Assembly: GCA_963810615.1 (NCBI GenBank)
Contig: CAWEOA010000007.1
Coordinates: 62,001-126,000, forward strand
Source of the DNA: JARRQJ01 sp963810615
GTDB taxonomy: Bacteria; Pseudomonadota; Gammaproteobacteria; DRLM01
Reading direction: 5' to 3'
Length of the DNA: 64,000 nucleotides
How positions within the stretch are numbered: the stretch's first letter is position 1; the number at the start of each line of letters is the position of its first letter. Below the pieces are notes generated by a model, which was not told the origin of the DNA, did not search any database, and saw only the letters and a program-made list of their open reading frames with translations. The position numbers were made by a program, and so were the translations under genes. Positions 36,056-45,806 of this stretch are shown one piece after another.

Positions 36056-36231
36056 CGTAATTCATGCTGAGTGCAGCATAGCGAGCGGCGGTCCGCTGCA
36101 GACCGCTCAATCTTGTCCGCGCGGAACGCGATTGGCGACGTCAAGCCAAACGCCTGCACACCAACGGCGAACTTCATCAAGCCATACTTGACTGTGGCAT
36201 TTCCAGGTATAAATCGTTAGCCTATGAGGCC

Positions 36232-36819
36232 ATGACCATCAGTATGACAGCAGAGATATTGACCGCCGGTGTCGACGAGGCGGGCCGAGGCCCGTTAGCG
36301 GGACCGGTGATGGCGGCGGCGGTAATCCTCAATCCCGCACGCCCCATTGCCGGCTTGGCGGATTCCAAGCAACTCAGCGAACAGCGCCGTGATGCATTGG
36401 AAACGGAGATTAAGGAAAAGGCCTTAGCCTGGAGCGTGGCTAGTGCCGAAGTCGAAGAGATCGACACGCTTAATATCCTTCATGCCACTATGCTTGCCAT
36501 GCAGCGTGCCGTTGCCACCTTGCGCCCGGCGCCGTTATTGGCCTTGATCGACGGTAACCGTTGCCCCTCGCCATTGGCCTGCCGCGCCAAGGCGATTATC
36601 AAAGGCGACCAGACCGTACCAGCCATTTCGGCGGCTTCCATCCTCGCCAAAGTGGCCCGTGACCGCGAATTGTTCAGGCTGGAAGAGCTGTATCCCGGCT
36701 ATGGTTTTGCCCGCCACAAAGGCTATCCCACCAAAGATCACATAATGTGTCTCGAACGGCTTGGCGTGACGCCGGTTCATCGGCGCTCATTCGGTCCGGT
36801 AAGCAGAATTCTGAAATAA
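36232..36819 (+). CDS. rnhB: Ribonuclease HII
   Basis: Removes ribonucleotides and RNA primers from DNA. The length is 195 residues. The DEDD catalytic residues are visible in GVDEAGRG (Asp, Glu), LIDGNR (Asp) and ARDRE (Asp). Conserved KGDQTVPAISAASILAKV and GYGFARHKGY are intact. In E. coli it follows lpxB, but here it lies 20 kb away as an apparent single gene with its own terminator. Confidence 0.96.
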   Translation: MTISMTAEILTAGVDEAGRGPLAGPVMAAAVILNPARPIAGLADSKQLSEQRRDALETEIKEKALAWSVASAEVEEIDTLNILHATMLAMQRAVATLRPAPLLALIDGNRCPSPLACRAKAIIKGDQTVPAISAASILAKVARDRELFRLEELYPGYGFARHKGYPTKDHIMCLERLGVTPVHRRSFGPVSRILK

Positions 36820-36835
36820 ACCCGAACGGGTTTTT
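36818..36835 (+). terminator. Intrinsic terminator after rnhB
   Basis: AAACCC (36818-36823) and GGGTTT (36828-36833) form a stem with loop GAAC and a run of five T. The stem begins within the rnhB stop codon. Confidence 0.75.
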
Positions 36836-37066
36836 CATCCTGCCATCGGAAGTGAGGGCAGATACAGGACGATTCACCGGCCTTAAAAGCAGCGCTTTTT
36901 TGAATGATGGCATCCATTGGCCACACTAGTCGAAGGCTGATCACCTGCAGATCGGGATGAACTGCCTGGAATATTTTATTTCTTGTGGCGAGTCCCAGGA
37001 TATGGATTGGCGTGCTCAATCGTGCAAGAATCCATCTTGATGGTGCGTATATGAGGGAGGGCGGCT

Positions 37067-37672
37067 ATGCGGGGTTTACGCGCGATGACGGTGTTTATTC
37101 TGTGCGCTTTGCTGTTGGTATCGTGCGCCGCGACCCCCACGTCGCATACCTCGGTTCTCGGTGCCTGGAAGGCAGACAACTACAACAAGCAGTTATCCAG
37201 CTTTCTGGTCATTTCCCTCTCTGATGAACCCGGGATCCGCGAAAAATTCGAATCGATAATGGTGAGCAGGCTCGAGAAGGCAGGTCTGCACGCTGTAGCC
37301 TCATCCGACATAATGGCCGCCGACGAGGAAATCAATCAGGGGACGGTCAAAGCGGCAGTGGCGGGCAAGGGGATAGATGGGGTGTTGGTATCCCATTTGC
37401 TGGGAGTAGAGCGTGACGCAATCTATGTGCCACCGTCGCCTGATAGTAGTCTTGAAACCACGTTTAGCGGTACTGCGCCTATCGTCACTTCTCCCGGCTA
37501 CGTGGAGCACCGTTCGGTTATCACCTTGCAGATCGATCTTTATGACACCGCATCGGAACACCTGGTATGGTCGCTGCGCTCGCAAACCGTCAATCCTCCT
37601 AATGTGACTGAGGTAATGGATAGGTTATCCAGCACCGTCGTTAACGACTTGCGGCTCAAAGGCTTGATCTGA
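37067..37672 (+). CDS. Outer-membrane-type lipoprotein of unknown function
   Basis: A 201-residue predicted lipoprotein with lipobox LLVSCAA (Cys20) and AATPT after it, which does not carry the inner-membrane Asp at +2. The mature domain has a mixed alpha/beta pattern, beginning with a LVISLSDEPGIREKFE element and containing GKGIDGVLVSHL and HLVWSLRSQT. This is reminiscent of LPP20/DUF4136-type domains, but I do not assign it. GGGAGGGCGG precedes the ATG. Confidence 0.8.
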   Translation: MRGLRAMTVFILCALLLVSCAATPTSHTSVLGAWKADNYNKQLSSFLVISLSDEPGIREKFESIMVSRLEKAGLHAVASSDIMAADEEINQGTVKAAVAGKGIDGVLVSHLLGVERDAIYVPPSPDSSLETTFSGTAPIVTSPGYVEHRSVITLQIDLYDTASEHLVWSLRSQTVNPPNVTEVMDRLSSTVVNDLRLKGLI

Positions 37673-38127
37673 ACGTTATCTACCTGTTGCGATGAGGCGA
37701 GCAGGCCTAAATGAAATGCACTGATTCAGAGGGGGGGCGTATCGAGGATGACTCGATAAAGCCCGCCGCTAAGTCCGGGTTGCTATAGTCGGGAACTCTT
37801 CCGAGCATCATTCTCTGCCAATCCCCTCACTATATATAGTTTAAGCGTTGTTCTATGAATTCTTATCACCGCAGTCGTAGTCGTGGTCTTGCCCGGCGGA
37901 AAACCTGATTAAATATCAGTTGGGCATAGCGCGACGCTCAAGTCATTAGCTATAAAAGCATAACAACCGAGCATCGTCGCGTGGTTCCACGTGATGTCCT
38001 ATCGAGAGCGGACTCACTGCCATATTTACGTTAAGGATAGCAATGTGTGTACGTCGAAACTCTGACGCCTAGCAAATGGACGTATTTTAATTGATTGAAT
38101 TATATATTAATTATTGTATAGAAACTA
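37673..38127. other. 455-bp non-coding region before the flagellar cluster
   Basis: No gene is supported. The composition becomes strongly AT-rich toward the fliL promoter (TTAATTGATTGAATTATATATTAA-type sequence at 38088-38114). A CGTGG-TT-CCACG stem lies near 37980-37994. The AT-rich stretch just upstream of the sigma-54 site is a suitable place for enhancer binding by a FleQ-type activator, but no specific site was matched. Confidence 0.5.
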
Positions 38128-38143
38128 TGGCACATCAATTGCT
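38128..38143 (+). promoter_or_regulatory. Sigma-54 promoter of the fliL operon
   Basis: TGGCACATCAATTGCT matches TGGCAC-N5-TTGCW, with GG and GC at the obligatory spacing. Transcription would start near 38154, 30 nt before fliL. In Pseudomonas the fliLMNOPQR-flhB operon is RpoN/FleQ dependent, in agreement. Confidence 0.88.
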
Positions 38144-38183
38144 AACCCTCAATGAGTGAAAAAATAATGGTGGGGTTAGCGAT

Positions 38184-38744
38184 ATGGCAAGTAGGGACAA
38201 AGATCTGGATGATGATGAAGAAGTCGTCACACCGCCTAAAAAAAGCAAGAAAGGCCTGATCAAGTGGGTGTTGATTAGCTTCGGGGTAGTGCTTCTCGTC
38301 GGGTTGAGTGTCGGCACATCCATCTACGTCATGAAATCGATGATGAAGGCGCCTGAGGATAAATCCGCGGAGAAGGGTAATGATGCCAAGCCTAAGGAAG
38401 AAAAGGCTAAACACAAAGAACCCAAGATAGCCATCTACTACAAATTCGATCCACCGTTTGTCGTCAATATCCAAGGTCAAGGCGGTAGTCGCTTTTTGCA
38501 ATTGACTATAGAAGCGATGACATATGATCAGAACGTAAGCACTGATATCGACCAGAATATGCCGGTGATTAGGAACAATATACTGCTGCTGCTCAGCGAT
38601 CTCACCTACGACCAGGTCGCGACTATGGAGGGAAAGCAGAAGCTCAGAGAGGATATCCTCAAAGAAATTCAAAAAGTAATGAAGGATAAGATAGGCAAGC
38701 CCGGCGTTGAAGAAGTCTATTTAACCAGTATTGTGATGCAATAA
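38184..38744 (+). CDS. fliL: Flagellar basal body-associated protein FliL
   Basis: A single-pass inner-membrane protein that supports stator function. The cytoplasmic N-terminus is acidic then basic, with a TM at about residues 28-52 (WVLISFGVVLLVGLSVGTSIYV), a charged linker and a periplasmic domain (FDPPFVVNI, then RNNILLLLSDLTYDQV). It has 186 residues and is the first gene after the sigma-54 promoter. The run to flhB is nearly gapless. Confidence 0.95.
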   Translation: MASRDKDLDDDEEVVTPPKKSKKGLIKWVLISFGVVLLVGLSVGTSIYVMKSMMKAPEDKSAEKGNDAKPKEEKAKHKEPKIAIYYKFDPPFVVNIQGQGGSRFLQLTIEAMTYDQNVSTDIDQNMPVIRNNILLLLSDLTYDQVATMEGKQKLREDILKEIQKVMKDKIGKPGVEEVYLTSIVMQ

Positions 38745-38746
38745 TT

Positions 38747-39724
38747 ATGGCAATCAACGATATCCTTACCCAAGATGAGATCGATGCACTTCTGCATGGC
38801 GTCAACAGCGGTGACGTCGACACCGATACCGGCAATGCCGATGACGGTGAGGCGAGACGATATGATTTTGCATCGCAGGACAGGATCGTCAGAGGGAGGA
38901 TGCCTACCCTTGAGATGATAAATGAGCGTTTCGCCCGCTATTTCAGGATCAATCTATTCAATATGCTACGCCGCAGCGCGGAAATATCAATTGGCGGCGT
39001 GCAGATGCTGAAATTTTCGGAGTATGTGCACAGCCTATTCGTGCCTACCAGTCTCAATCTGGTCAAGGTGAAGCCCCTCAGAGGTACGGCATTGTTTGTC
39101 ATAGACCCGAAGCTGGTATTTATCCTGGTCGACAATTATTTCGGAGGGGAAGGGAAATATCACACCAAGATCGAGGGTAGGGAATTTACTCCGACCGAGA
39201 TGAGGGTTATTGAGATGTTATTGGAGCTGGCATTCAAGGATCTCAAGGAGGCATGGGCGCCGATACTGCAAATAAGTTTCGAATATATGAATTCAGAGGT
39301 AAATCCACAGTTCGCTAATATCGTCAGTCCATCGGAGGTGGTGGTCGTTACGACCTTCCACGTCGAATTGGATGGCGGTGGCGGAGATCTTCACGTCACT
39401 ATGCCGTATTCGATGGTCGAGCCAATAAGAGAGATCCTGGACGCAGGTGTGCAAAGTGATCGAAATGAAACAGATGAGAGATGGGTGCTTGCATTGCGCG
39501 AAGATATGAAAGAAGCACAGGTTAATATGACGACAACCTTGCTTGAAGTGACATTAAGTCTTGGTGATGTACTCAAGATCAAGCCGGGAGATATCATCCC
39601 CGTAGATTTACCTGAGAAATCCGTGATGAAGGTGGAAGATATTCCTGTCTTTAGGGGTAAGTACGGAATCCATCAAGGCATGAATTCCGTAAAGATAACG
39701 GAAGCGATTAAGCACATTAATTAA
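38747..39724 (+). CDS. fliM: Flagellar motor switch protein FliM
   Basis: C-ring protein that binds CheY-P and sets rotation direction. The N-terminal CheY-binding segment LTQDEIDALLHG is present. The middle CheC-like domain and C-terminal SpoA domain (LLEVTLSLGDVLKIKPGDII) follow. It has 325 residues and starts 2 bp after fliL. Confidence 0.97.
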   Translation: MAINDILTQDEIDALLHGVNSGDVDTDTGNADDGEARRYDFASQDRIVRGRMPTLEMINERFARYFRINLFNMLRRSAEISIGGVQMLKFSEYVHSLFVPTSLNLVKVKPLRGTALFVIDPKLVFILVDNYFGGEGKYHTKIEGREFTPTEMRVIEMLLELAFKDLKEAWAPILQISFEYMNSEVNPQFANIVSPSEVVVVTTFHVELDGGGGDLHVTMPYSMVEPIREILDAGVQSDRNETDERWVLALREDMKEAQVNMTTTLLEVTLSLGDVLKIKPGDIIPVDLPEKSVMKVEDIPVFRGKYGIHQGMNSVKITEAIKHIN

Positions 39725-39742
39725 TATGTGTCGGAGAAAGTC

Positions 39743-40171
39743 ATGAGTGACGAAACCAATAGCAGTGAAGACGAAGTCGACAGTGTCTGGGGGGAAGCAA
39801 TGGCCGAGCAGTCAGCGGCGTCCGCTGCCACAAGTGGTGATGCCGTCGATGACAGCTATGAAAAGGCGCAATTCGGGCAGTTGAGGAATGAAGGATCAGC
39901 TAACGTGGATGAAGTTAATCTCGATGTGATATTGGATATTCCCGTCACGCTGTCCGTTGAGATTGGAAGAACCAGACAAACCATTAGGAATCTTTTACAG
40001 TTGAATCAAGGCTCTGTCGTTGAGCTCGATAGGCTGGCCGGAGAGCCGATGGATGTGCTTGTGAACGGGACCATGATCGCCCATGGGGAGATCGTTGTGG
40101 TTAACGAGAAATTCGGCATTAGATTGACGGATGTGATTAGCGCGGCCGAGAGAGTGAAAAAGCTGAAGTAG
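39743..40171 (+). CDS. fliN: Flagellar motor switch protein FliN
   Basis: C-ring protein with a Ser/Glu-rich N-terminal extension (about 55 residues) and one SpoA domain (LDIPVTLSVEIGRTRQTI, DVLVNGTMIAHGEIVVV). The ATG at 39743 has GGAG at 39732. A GTG at 39728 is in frame but has no ribosome-binding site. It has 142 residues. Confidence 0.96.
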   Translation: MSDETNSSEDEVDSVWGEAMAEQSAASAATSGDAVDDSYEKAQFGQLRNEGSANVDEVNLDVILDIPVTLSVEIGRTRQTIRNLLQLNQGSVVELDRLAGEPMDVLVNGTMIAHGEIVVVNEKFGIRLTDVISAAERVKKLK

Positions 40172-40182
40172 ATTGAAATAGC

Positions 40183-40629
40183 ATGAATTACTCAATAAAA
40201 ATAATAATTATCATTCTCTATATCCTTCCAAAGATGGCTATTGCCGAAGCGCTCGCCAAGCAAGGCGCGGACCTGGCCAGTGCTGATAGTCCAATGAACT
40301 TTTCTTATGTGGCGCAGATATTAATAAGCTTTCTGGTCGTAATCGGATTCATCTTCTTTATGGCGTGGTTGATGAGAAAAAGCGGCCGCTTTGGTAGTGG
40401 TTCCGGTCAAGCCATAAAGATAATTTCCTCGATGTCCTTGGGGATGAGGGAAAAAATCCTAGTTATAGAAGTCGGAGGAAAAAATATTGTCGTCGGCGTG
40501 GCGCCTGGGCAGGTTAGAACGCTCCATGTTTTGGAGGGGGGCGACAAAATACCGGATAAGGATGATGTGAAGAGCCAGGTCGATAATCGCGGCTTCAGGC
40601 AGCTCATAGATAAGTTTTCCAAGCAGTAA
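40183..40629 (+). CDS. fliO: Flagellar export assembly protein FliO
   Basis: Short membrane protein that aids assembly of the FliP ring. A signal-like hydrophobic N-terminus, one TM at about residues 45-65 (ILISFLVVIGFIFFMAWLM) and a cytoplasmic domain with SMSLGMREKILVIEVG and ILVGV-like motifs typical of FliO are seen. It has 148 residues. Sequence conservation in this family is low, so the call also rests on position. Confidence 0.92.
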   Translation: MNYSIKIIIIILYILPKMAIAEALAKQGADLASADSPMNFSYVAQILISFLVVIGFIFFMAWLMRKSGRFGSGSGQAIKIISSMSLGMREKILVIEVGGKNIVVGVAPGQVRTLHVLEGGDKIPDKDDVKSQVDNRGFRQLIDKFSKQ

Positions 40630-40634
40630 CTAAT

Positions 40635-41384
40635 ATGAAAATAGCGTTTCAAACACTCTTGTTTGTGCTGTGTCTGTTGCTGCTGCTCCCCGGTGCGGAG
40701 GCTGCTTCGGGCCTGGATGCGATTACGGTGACTCCGGGCACTGGCGGAACACAAACCTATTCGATCAATATCCAGATATTGATATTGATGACCGTCCTGA
40801 CTCTGCTTCCGGCAGGGTTGTTGATGATGACCTCATTCACCAGAATCATTATTGTCCTTGCATTGATGAGGCAGGCATTGGGTACTCAGCAGACGCCTAC
40901 TAATCAGACGTTAATAGGATTGGCCCTGTTTTTGACTTTCTTCGTGATGTCACCTGTCATCGACAAGGTAAATACCGATGCTGTGTCGCCTTATATGAAG
41001 AATGAAATCACATTTCAGCAAGGAATATCAAAGGCGGAAGAGCCGTTCAAAAAGTTCATGTACGATCAGACCAGGGAAAACGACCTTTCAATGTTTATGG
41101 ATATGTCGGGGAACAAAAGCAAACTGAGTATGGACACCGTTCCGTTTATGGTATTGGTGCCGGCATTTGTTACCAGCGAGCTGAAGACGGCCTTTCAGAT
41201 CGGCTTCATGCTTTTCATTCCTTTCTTGATTATTGATCTGGTCGTAGCGAGCGTCTTGATGGCTATGGGTATGATGATGCTATCGCCGTTAATTATATCA
41301 CTGCCATTTAAAATAATGTTGTTTGTTCTGGTGGATGGCTGGACCCTGATAATAGGGACACTGGCATCGAGTTTTTATAGGTAG
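40635..41384 (+). CDS. fliP: Flagellar export gate protein FliP
   Basis: Core of the FliPQR export gate. A cleavable signal peptide is followed by the FliP signature TSFTRIIIVLALMRQALGTQ and the helices near the C-terminus (DLVVASVLMAMGMMMLSPL). It has 249 residues. Confidence 0.97.
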   Translation: MKIAFQTLLFVLCLLLLLPGAEAASGLDAITVTPGTGGTQTYSINIQILILMTVLTLLPAGLLMMTSFTRIIIVLALMRQALGTQQTPTNQTLIGLALFLTFFVMSPVIDKVNTDAVSPYMKNEITFQQGISKAEEPFKKFMYDQTRENDLSMFMDMSGNKSKLSMDTVPFMVLVPAFVTSELKTAFQIGFMLFIPFLIIDLVVASVLMAMGMMMLSPLIISLPFKIMLFVLVDGWTLIIGTLASSFYR

Positions 41385-41389
41385 CCGTC

Positions 41390-41662
41390 ATGACTCCTGA
41401 AAGTGTTGTACAGATTGGCCAAACCGCTCTATATGTGACTATTCAAATTATTGGGGTCCTGTTGGTGCCGGCGTTGATAGTCGGCTTATTGATCAGCGTA
41501 TTTCAGGCCGCAACGCAGATTAATGAAGTGACCTTGAGCTTTATTCCCAAGCTACTGGTCACCATGATGATCATCATCGTGGCGGGCCCCTGGATACTTA
41601 GAACCTTGGTCGTGTATACGCAAAGGTTGTTTCATGACATACCCAATCTGATCTGGCAATAA
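41390..41662 (+). CDS. fliQ: Flagellar export gate protein FliQ
   Basis: A 90-residue protein with two transmembrane helices. Conserved GLLISVFQAATQINEVTLSF is followed by PKLL. It starts 6 bp after fliP. Confidence 0.97.
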   Translation: MTPESVVQIGQTALYVTIQIIGVLLVPALIVGLLISVFQAATQINEVTLSFIPKLLVTMMIIIVAGPWILRTLVVYTQRLFHDIPNLIWQ

Positions 41663-41676
41663 CCAGGTGCTTGAGT

Positions 41677-42456
41677 GTGAAATTTACTTCGGCTGATCTT
41701 ACATTATGGGTGGCGCAGTATGTCTGGCCATTTATACGAATTGCCGCTTTTGTCGGTACGGCGCCAATATTCGGAACGCGTAATGTTCCTGCGCGGGCGA
41801 AGATCATCATTGCCGTATCGCTTACGATAATGGTGGCGCCGATACTGCCAAAAATGCAGTATGTCGACCCCCTGTCTTTGGCAGGCGTTGTGATTACCAT
41901 TCAACAGGTGCTTATTGGGATCATGCTTGGCTTTATCGTCACATTAGTATTCGGCGCCTTAATAATTGGCGGGCAGTCCGTGGCGCAGCTCATGGGCTTA
42001 GGGTTTGCCTCGATGATGGACCCGCAGAACGGCGTTGCCGTGCCCGTGGTGGGTCAATTTTATACCGTGCTGGCAACCATCATATTCTTGTTATTGAATG
42101 GACATCTTATATTGGTTGATACCTTGGTCGGAAGCTTCAAGACCATGCCGATCGGAAATTATAGCCTACTCCCCGAAAAATTATGGGAGGTCGTGCTTTG
42201 GAGTAAATGGATGTTTATTGCGGCTTTGGTGATTGCATTGCCGGCAATAACCGCGTTGCTTCTCGTAAATGTGGCCTTTGGGGTGATGACCAGGGCCTCA
42301 CCCCAGTTGAATATATTTGCCGTCGGTTTTCCCATCACTATCCTCCTGGGATTCGTGGCGATGCTGGCAACGATGCCGTACTTCGTTCCAAAATTACAAG
42401 AGCTTTTTGCTCAAACTTTCTATTTTATGAGACATAGCATCGTTGGGGTGATCTGA
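41677..42456 (+). CDS. fliR: Flagellar export gate protein FliR
   Basis: Multi-pass export gate subunit of about 259 residues. The GTG at 41677 is preferred because AGGTG (41665-41669) lies 7 nt upstream. A TTG at 41671 is in frame but too close. Conserved YVWPFIRIAAFVGTAPIFG and PQLNIFAVGFPITILLGF are visible. The stop is followed by flhB after 1 bp. Confidence 0.95.
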   Translation: MKFTSADLTLWVAQYVWPFIRIAAFVGTAPIFGTRNVPARAKIIIAVSLTIMVAPILPKMQYVDPLSLAGVVITIQQVLIGIMLGFIVTLVFGALIIGGQSVAQLMGLGFASMMDPQNGVAVPVVGQFYTVLATIIFLLLNGHLILVDTLVGSFKTMPIGNYSLLPEKLWEVVLWSKWMFIAALVIALPAITALLLVNVAFGVMTRASPQLNIFAVGFPITILLGFVAMLATMPYFVPKLQELFAQTFYFMRHSIVGVI

Positions 42457-42457
42457 T

Positions 42458-43594
42458 ATGTCTCAGGAAGGAGGGCAGGAGCGAACAGAAGAGGCGACTC
42501 CTAAAAGGCTGCGTGAGGCTCGGGAGAAGGGACAAATAGCCCGATCCAGGGAGCTGACGACGTTTTCCTTATTGTTTGTCGCCGGAATCGGAATCTATTT
42601 GATGGGCGGAAAAATAATTGAATCTCTGCTCAATACGATGCGCGACAGTTTTCAGCCGTCCATGGATAAGATACTAAATTCAGACAGTCTCCCGAAATTC
42701 TTCCTCTCGGAGCTGACGCATGCTCTCATGGTCGTGGCGCCGCTGCTCATGCTGTTGGTTGTGGTGGCACTGCTTGCGCCGATGGCCTTGGGCGGTTGGT
42801 CGTTCAGCCCCGATGCGCTGTCAGTGAAATTAGAGCGCATAAGCCCTTTAAAGGGTATTAAGAGAATATTTTCATTGAAAAGTATTGTCGAATTGGTCAA
42901 GGCCTTGGCTAAGTTCGGCTTGGTCGCGATCGTAGCTATTATATTTATGTGGTCGCATAAAGATCAGCTGATCGTATTGAGTAATGACGACATCCAGGTT
43001 GGATTGAGAGGGTCCGGTGAGATACTCGTTTGGGCGTTTTTGATAATCAGCAGCCCGCTGTTGCTGGTAGTGGCTATCGACGTTCCATTCCAGTTATGGG
43101 ATCACGCCAAGCAATTGCGCATGTCCCGCCAGGAAATAAAGGATGAAAACAAGGAAACTGAAGGTAATCCCGAAGTAAGAGCCAGGGTGCGCAACATACA
43201 AAGAGAAATGGCGAGGAAGCGCATGATGACCGAAGTGCCGCGCGCCGATGTAATTATCACCAATCCGACGCACTATGCCGTTGCCGTTAAATACGATCAG
43301 GATAAGATGCGTGCGCCTATCGTCCTGGCTAAAGGAAAGGATTTGGTGGCAGCTCAAATTAGAAGTATTGCCCAGACCTACAAGATTCCCGTTGTGTCCG
43401 CTCCGGCATTGTCGCGCTCAATTTATCACAGTACGCCGTTGAATAAAGAGATACCGACGGGCCTCTATATGGCGGTGGCGCAGGTGTTGGCGTATGTCTA
43501 TCAATTGCGGGCGAAGGGATACAGCCATTTTAGACAGGATCCAAGGAAGTTTGACGACGTACCGATACCGGATGATTTGAGAAAAGATTCTTGA
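42458..43594 (+). CDS. flhB: Flagellar export switch protein FlhB
   Basis: Controls substrate specificity switching of the export apparatus. It has four transmembrane helices then a cytoplasmic domain with the intact autocleavage motif NPTH (in TNPTHYAVAVKY). It has 378 residues and ends the FliL-type operon, with flhA 57 bp downstream. A short relative of its C-terminal domain is encoded at 59531-59812. Confidence 0.97.
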   Translation: MSQEGGQERTEEATPKRLREAREKGQIARSRELTTFSLLFVAGIGIYLMGGKIIESLLNTMRDSFQPSMDKILNSDSLPKFFLSELTHALMVVAPLLMLLVVVALLAPMALGGWSFSPDALSVKLERISPLKGIKRIFSLKSIVELVKALAKFGLVAIVAIIFMWSHKDQLIVLSNDDIQVGLRGSGEILVWAFLIISSPLLLVVAIDVPFQLWDHAKQLRMSRQEIKDENKETEGNPEVRARVRNIQREMARKRMMTEVPRADVIITNPTHYAVAVKYDQDKMRAPIVLAKGKDLVAAQIRSIAQTYKIPVVSAPALSRSIYHSTPLNKEIPTGLYMAVAQVLAYVYQLRAKGYSHFRQDPRKFDDVPIPDDLRKDS

Positions 43595-43651
43595 TGGCGA
43601 GATAGTTCGAGCAGTTAGGGTGATGATACTTCGTAATAGAGGATTGAAGTT

Positions 43652-45733
43652 ATGAGCCAGGCAAGTGCGGTTATGGATGTGCGCGGCATAATCAAGGCCG
43701 GCATGGGAGCGCCCTTATTATTGCTGATGATGTTGGCAATGATGGTCGTGCCGCTGCCACCCTTTGTCCTGGATATTTTGTTTACCTTCAATATTTCGCT
43801 ATCCCTGGTGGTATTGCTGTCCGGTGTTTACGCTAAAAAGCCCTTGGAGTTCGCTGCATTCCCTACCGTTTTATTGATTACCACTCTTTTGCGGCTGGCT
43901 CTCAACGTGGCGTCCACGCGGGTGGTTTTGCTGAATGGGCATACCGGGACTGATGCCGCCGGTCATGTTATTGAGGCGTTCGGTAATTTTGTTATCGGTG
44001 GTAACTACACGGTAGGCCTCGTCGTTTTCGCGATTCTGGTGATTATCAATTTTGTCGTGGTCACCAAAGGCGCGGGGAGAATTGCCGAGGTATCGGCAAG
44101 ATTTACCTTGGATGCCATGCCGGGTAAGCAGATGGCGATCGATGCGGATTTGAACGCCGGCTTGATCTCCCAGACCGATGCAAGGACCAGGCGTGAGGAA
44201 GTGGCGCGTGAGTCGGATTTTTATGGGGCTATGGACGGTGCCAGCAAATTCGTAAGGGGTGACGCGATTGCGGGCATCCTGATTCTCTTTATAAATATTT
44301 TTGGTGGTTTGCTGGTGGGGGTGCTGCAGCACTCCATGAACATCACTGATGCCTTGCACAATTATACCTTGCTGACGATCGGGGACGGTCTGGTTGCGCA
44401 GATACCGTCATTGATTCTTTCAACGGCAGCGGCGCTGCTGGTTACTCGCGTATCTCGTTCCGAGGATATGGGCCAGCAGGTCATGAAGCAGATGTTCGAC
44501 AATCCCCGCTCACTCATCGTAACAGCGAGCGTCCTGGGCTTGATCGGTGTTATTCCCGGTATGCCGAACTTCATATTTTTGACCCTGGCGGCGTGTGCGG
44601 GTGGCATTGCTTATTATATTTCTCAGAAAAAGGTCGTGAAAACGACGGAGGTTCCTGAAGTGGTCAGGCAGGAGCCAAGCCAGGAGCAGAAGGAGCTTAG
44701 TTGGGATGATGTGGTGCCTGTTGACACTATCGGCTTGGAGATCGGTTACCGCTTAATACCATTGGTTGACAAGAATCAAGGCGGTCAACTGATGATGAGA
44801 ATCAAGGGGGTTAGGAAGAAATTAACCAATGAGCTAGGCTTTCTGATTCCTTCAGTTCACATTCGGGATAATCTCGATTTGGCACCGAATGCGTATCGAA
44901 TCTCCTTAATGGGAGTGGTGGTCGGGGAATCGGAAATTTATCCGGATAGGGATCTGGCTATTAATTCTGGGAATGTATTCGGGAAATTACAGGGTATTCC
45001 CGGCAAGGATCCGGCGTTTGGTTTGGAGGCTGTATGGATAGAGACATCCTTGCGTGATCAGGCGCAGACCATGGGTTATACGGTGGTCGATGCGAGTACT
45101 GTGGTTGCTACCCATCTCAGTCAAGTGCTGCAGGAGCATGCTCACGAACTGCTGGGTCGGGAAGAGGTGCAACACCTCTTGGACGGCTTAAGTAAATCAT
45201 CTCCCAAGCTTGTTGAGGACTTAGTTCCGAACACTTTGACCATGGGGGTTGTGCTGCAGGTGTTGCGCAGTATGCTCGAGGAGCGGATCCCGGTGCGGGA
45301 TATGAGAACGATAGCTGAGACCTTGGCTGTGCATGGTAGGGAGAGTCAAGATCCCGCCGTTCTGACAGCAGCGGTTCGCGTTGCCATGTCGCGATTAATA
45401 ACACAACAAATCAATGGCTTATCAGATGAATTGACGGTCATCACCCTTGATCCAACACTGGAACAGATATTGCAAAGTTCTCTGCAAGGAAGTGGGGAGG
45501 GTGATGCGGTGCTCGAACCGGGATTGGCTGAACGTATCCACCAATCTTTAGCGGAGGCAGCGCAAAAGCAGGAGATAAGCGGTCAGCCAAGCGTACTGCT
45601 GGTGTCCGCGGCATTACGTCCGATCTTGGCAAGATTTACCAAGCGGACGATTCCGAATCTCCATGTCCTCTCTTACAACGAGCTGCCGGATAGTAAAAGG
45701 ATCAAGGTGGTAGCGAGCATAGGGAATAGATGA
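43652..45733 (+). CDS. flhA: Flagellar export ring protein FlhA
   Basis: Nonameric export gate of 693 residues. Eight N-terminal TMs and the FHIPEP-type loop (ARFTLDAMPGKQMAIDADLN) are followed by a cytoplasmic domain from about residue 330. The motif VSRSEDMG and the C-terminal SVLLVSAALRP are typical. The start ATG has GAGG just upstream. Confidence 0.97.
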   Translation: MSQASAVMDVRGIIKAGMGAPLLLLMMLAMMVVPLPPFVLDILFTFNISLSLVVLLSGVYAKKPLEFAAFPTVLLITTLLRLALNVASTRVVLLNGHTGTDAAGHVIEAFGNFVIGGNYTVGLVVFAILVIINFVVVTKGAGRIAEVSARFTLDAMPGKQMAIDADLNAGLISQTDARTRREEVARESDFYGAMDGASKFVRGDAIAGILILFINIFGGLLVGVLQHSMNITDALHNYTLLTIGDGLVAQIPSLILSTAAALLVTRVSRSEDMGQQVMKQMFDNPRSLIVTASVLGLIGVIPGMPNFIFLTLAACAGGIAYYISQKKVVKTTEVPEVVRQEPSQEQKELSWDDVVPVDTIGLEIGYRLIPLVDKNQGGQLMMRIKGVRKKLTNELGFLIPSVHIRDNLDLAPNAYRISLMGVVVGESEIYPDRDLAINSGNVFGKLQGIPGKDPAFGLEAVWIETSLRDQAQTMGYTVVDASTVVATHLSQVLQEHAHELLGREEVQHLLDGLSKSSPKLVEDLVPNTLTMGVVLQVLRSMLEERIPVRDMRTIAETLAVHGRESQDPAVLTAAVRVAMSRLITQQINGLSDELTVITLDPTLEQILQSSLQGSGEGDAVLEPGLAERIHQSLAEAAQKQEISGQPSVLLVSAALRPILARFTKRTIPNLHVLSYNELPDSKRIKVVASIGNR

Positions 45734-45806
45734 TCGTTTGCAGTTTCATGAGCGAAGTGGGTTGTAGCAAGTAGGTATAAACCTGTAGGCCATTTTGGGG
45801 TCGTTG

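Noticed and set aside
35899..36180. Minus-strand frame of 93 codons over the end of the YqjK-like gene
   Set aside because: It overlaps a supported gene and includes stems in the intergenic part. No ribosome-binding site.
43595..43651. TGGCGAGATAGTTCGA before flhA as a sigma-54 site
   Set aside because: The obligatory GC of the -12 element is replaced by CG, so it fails the consensus.
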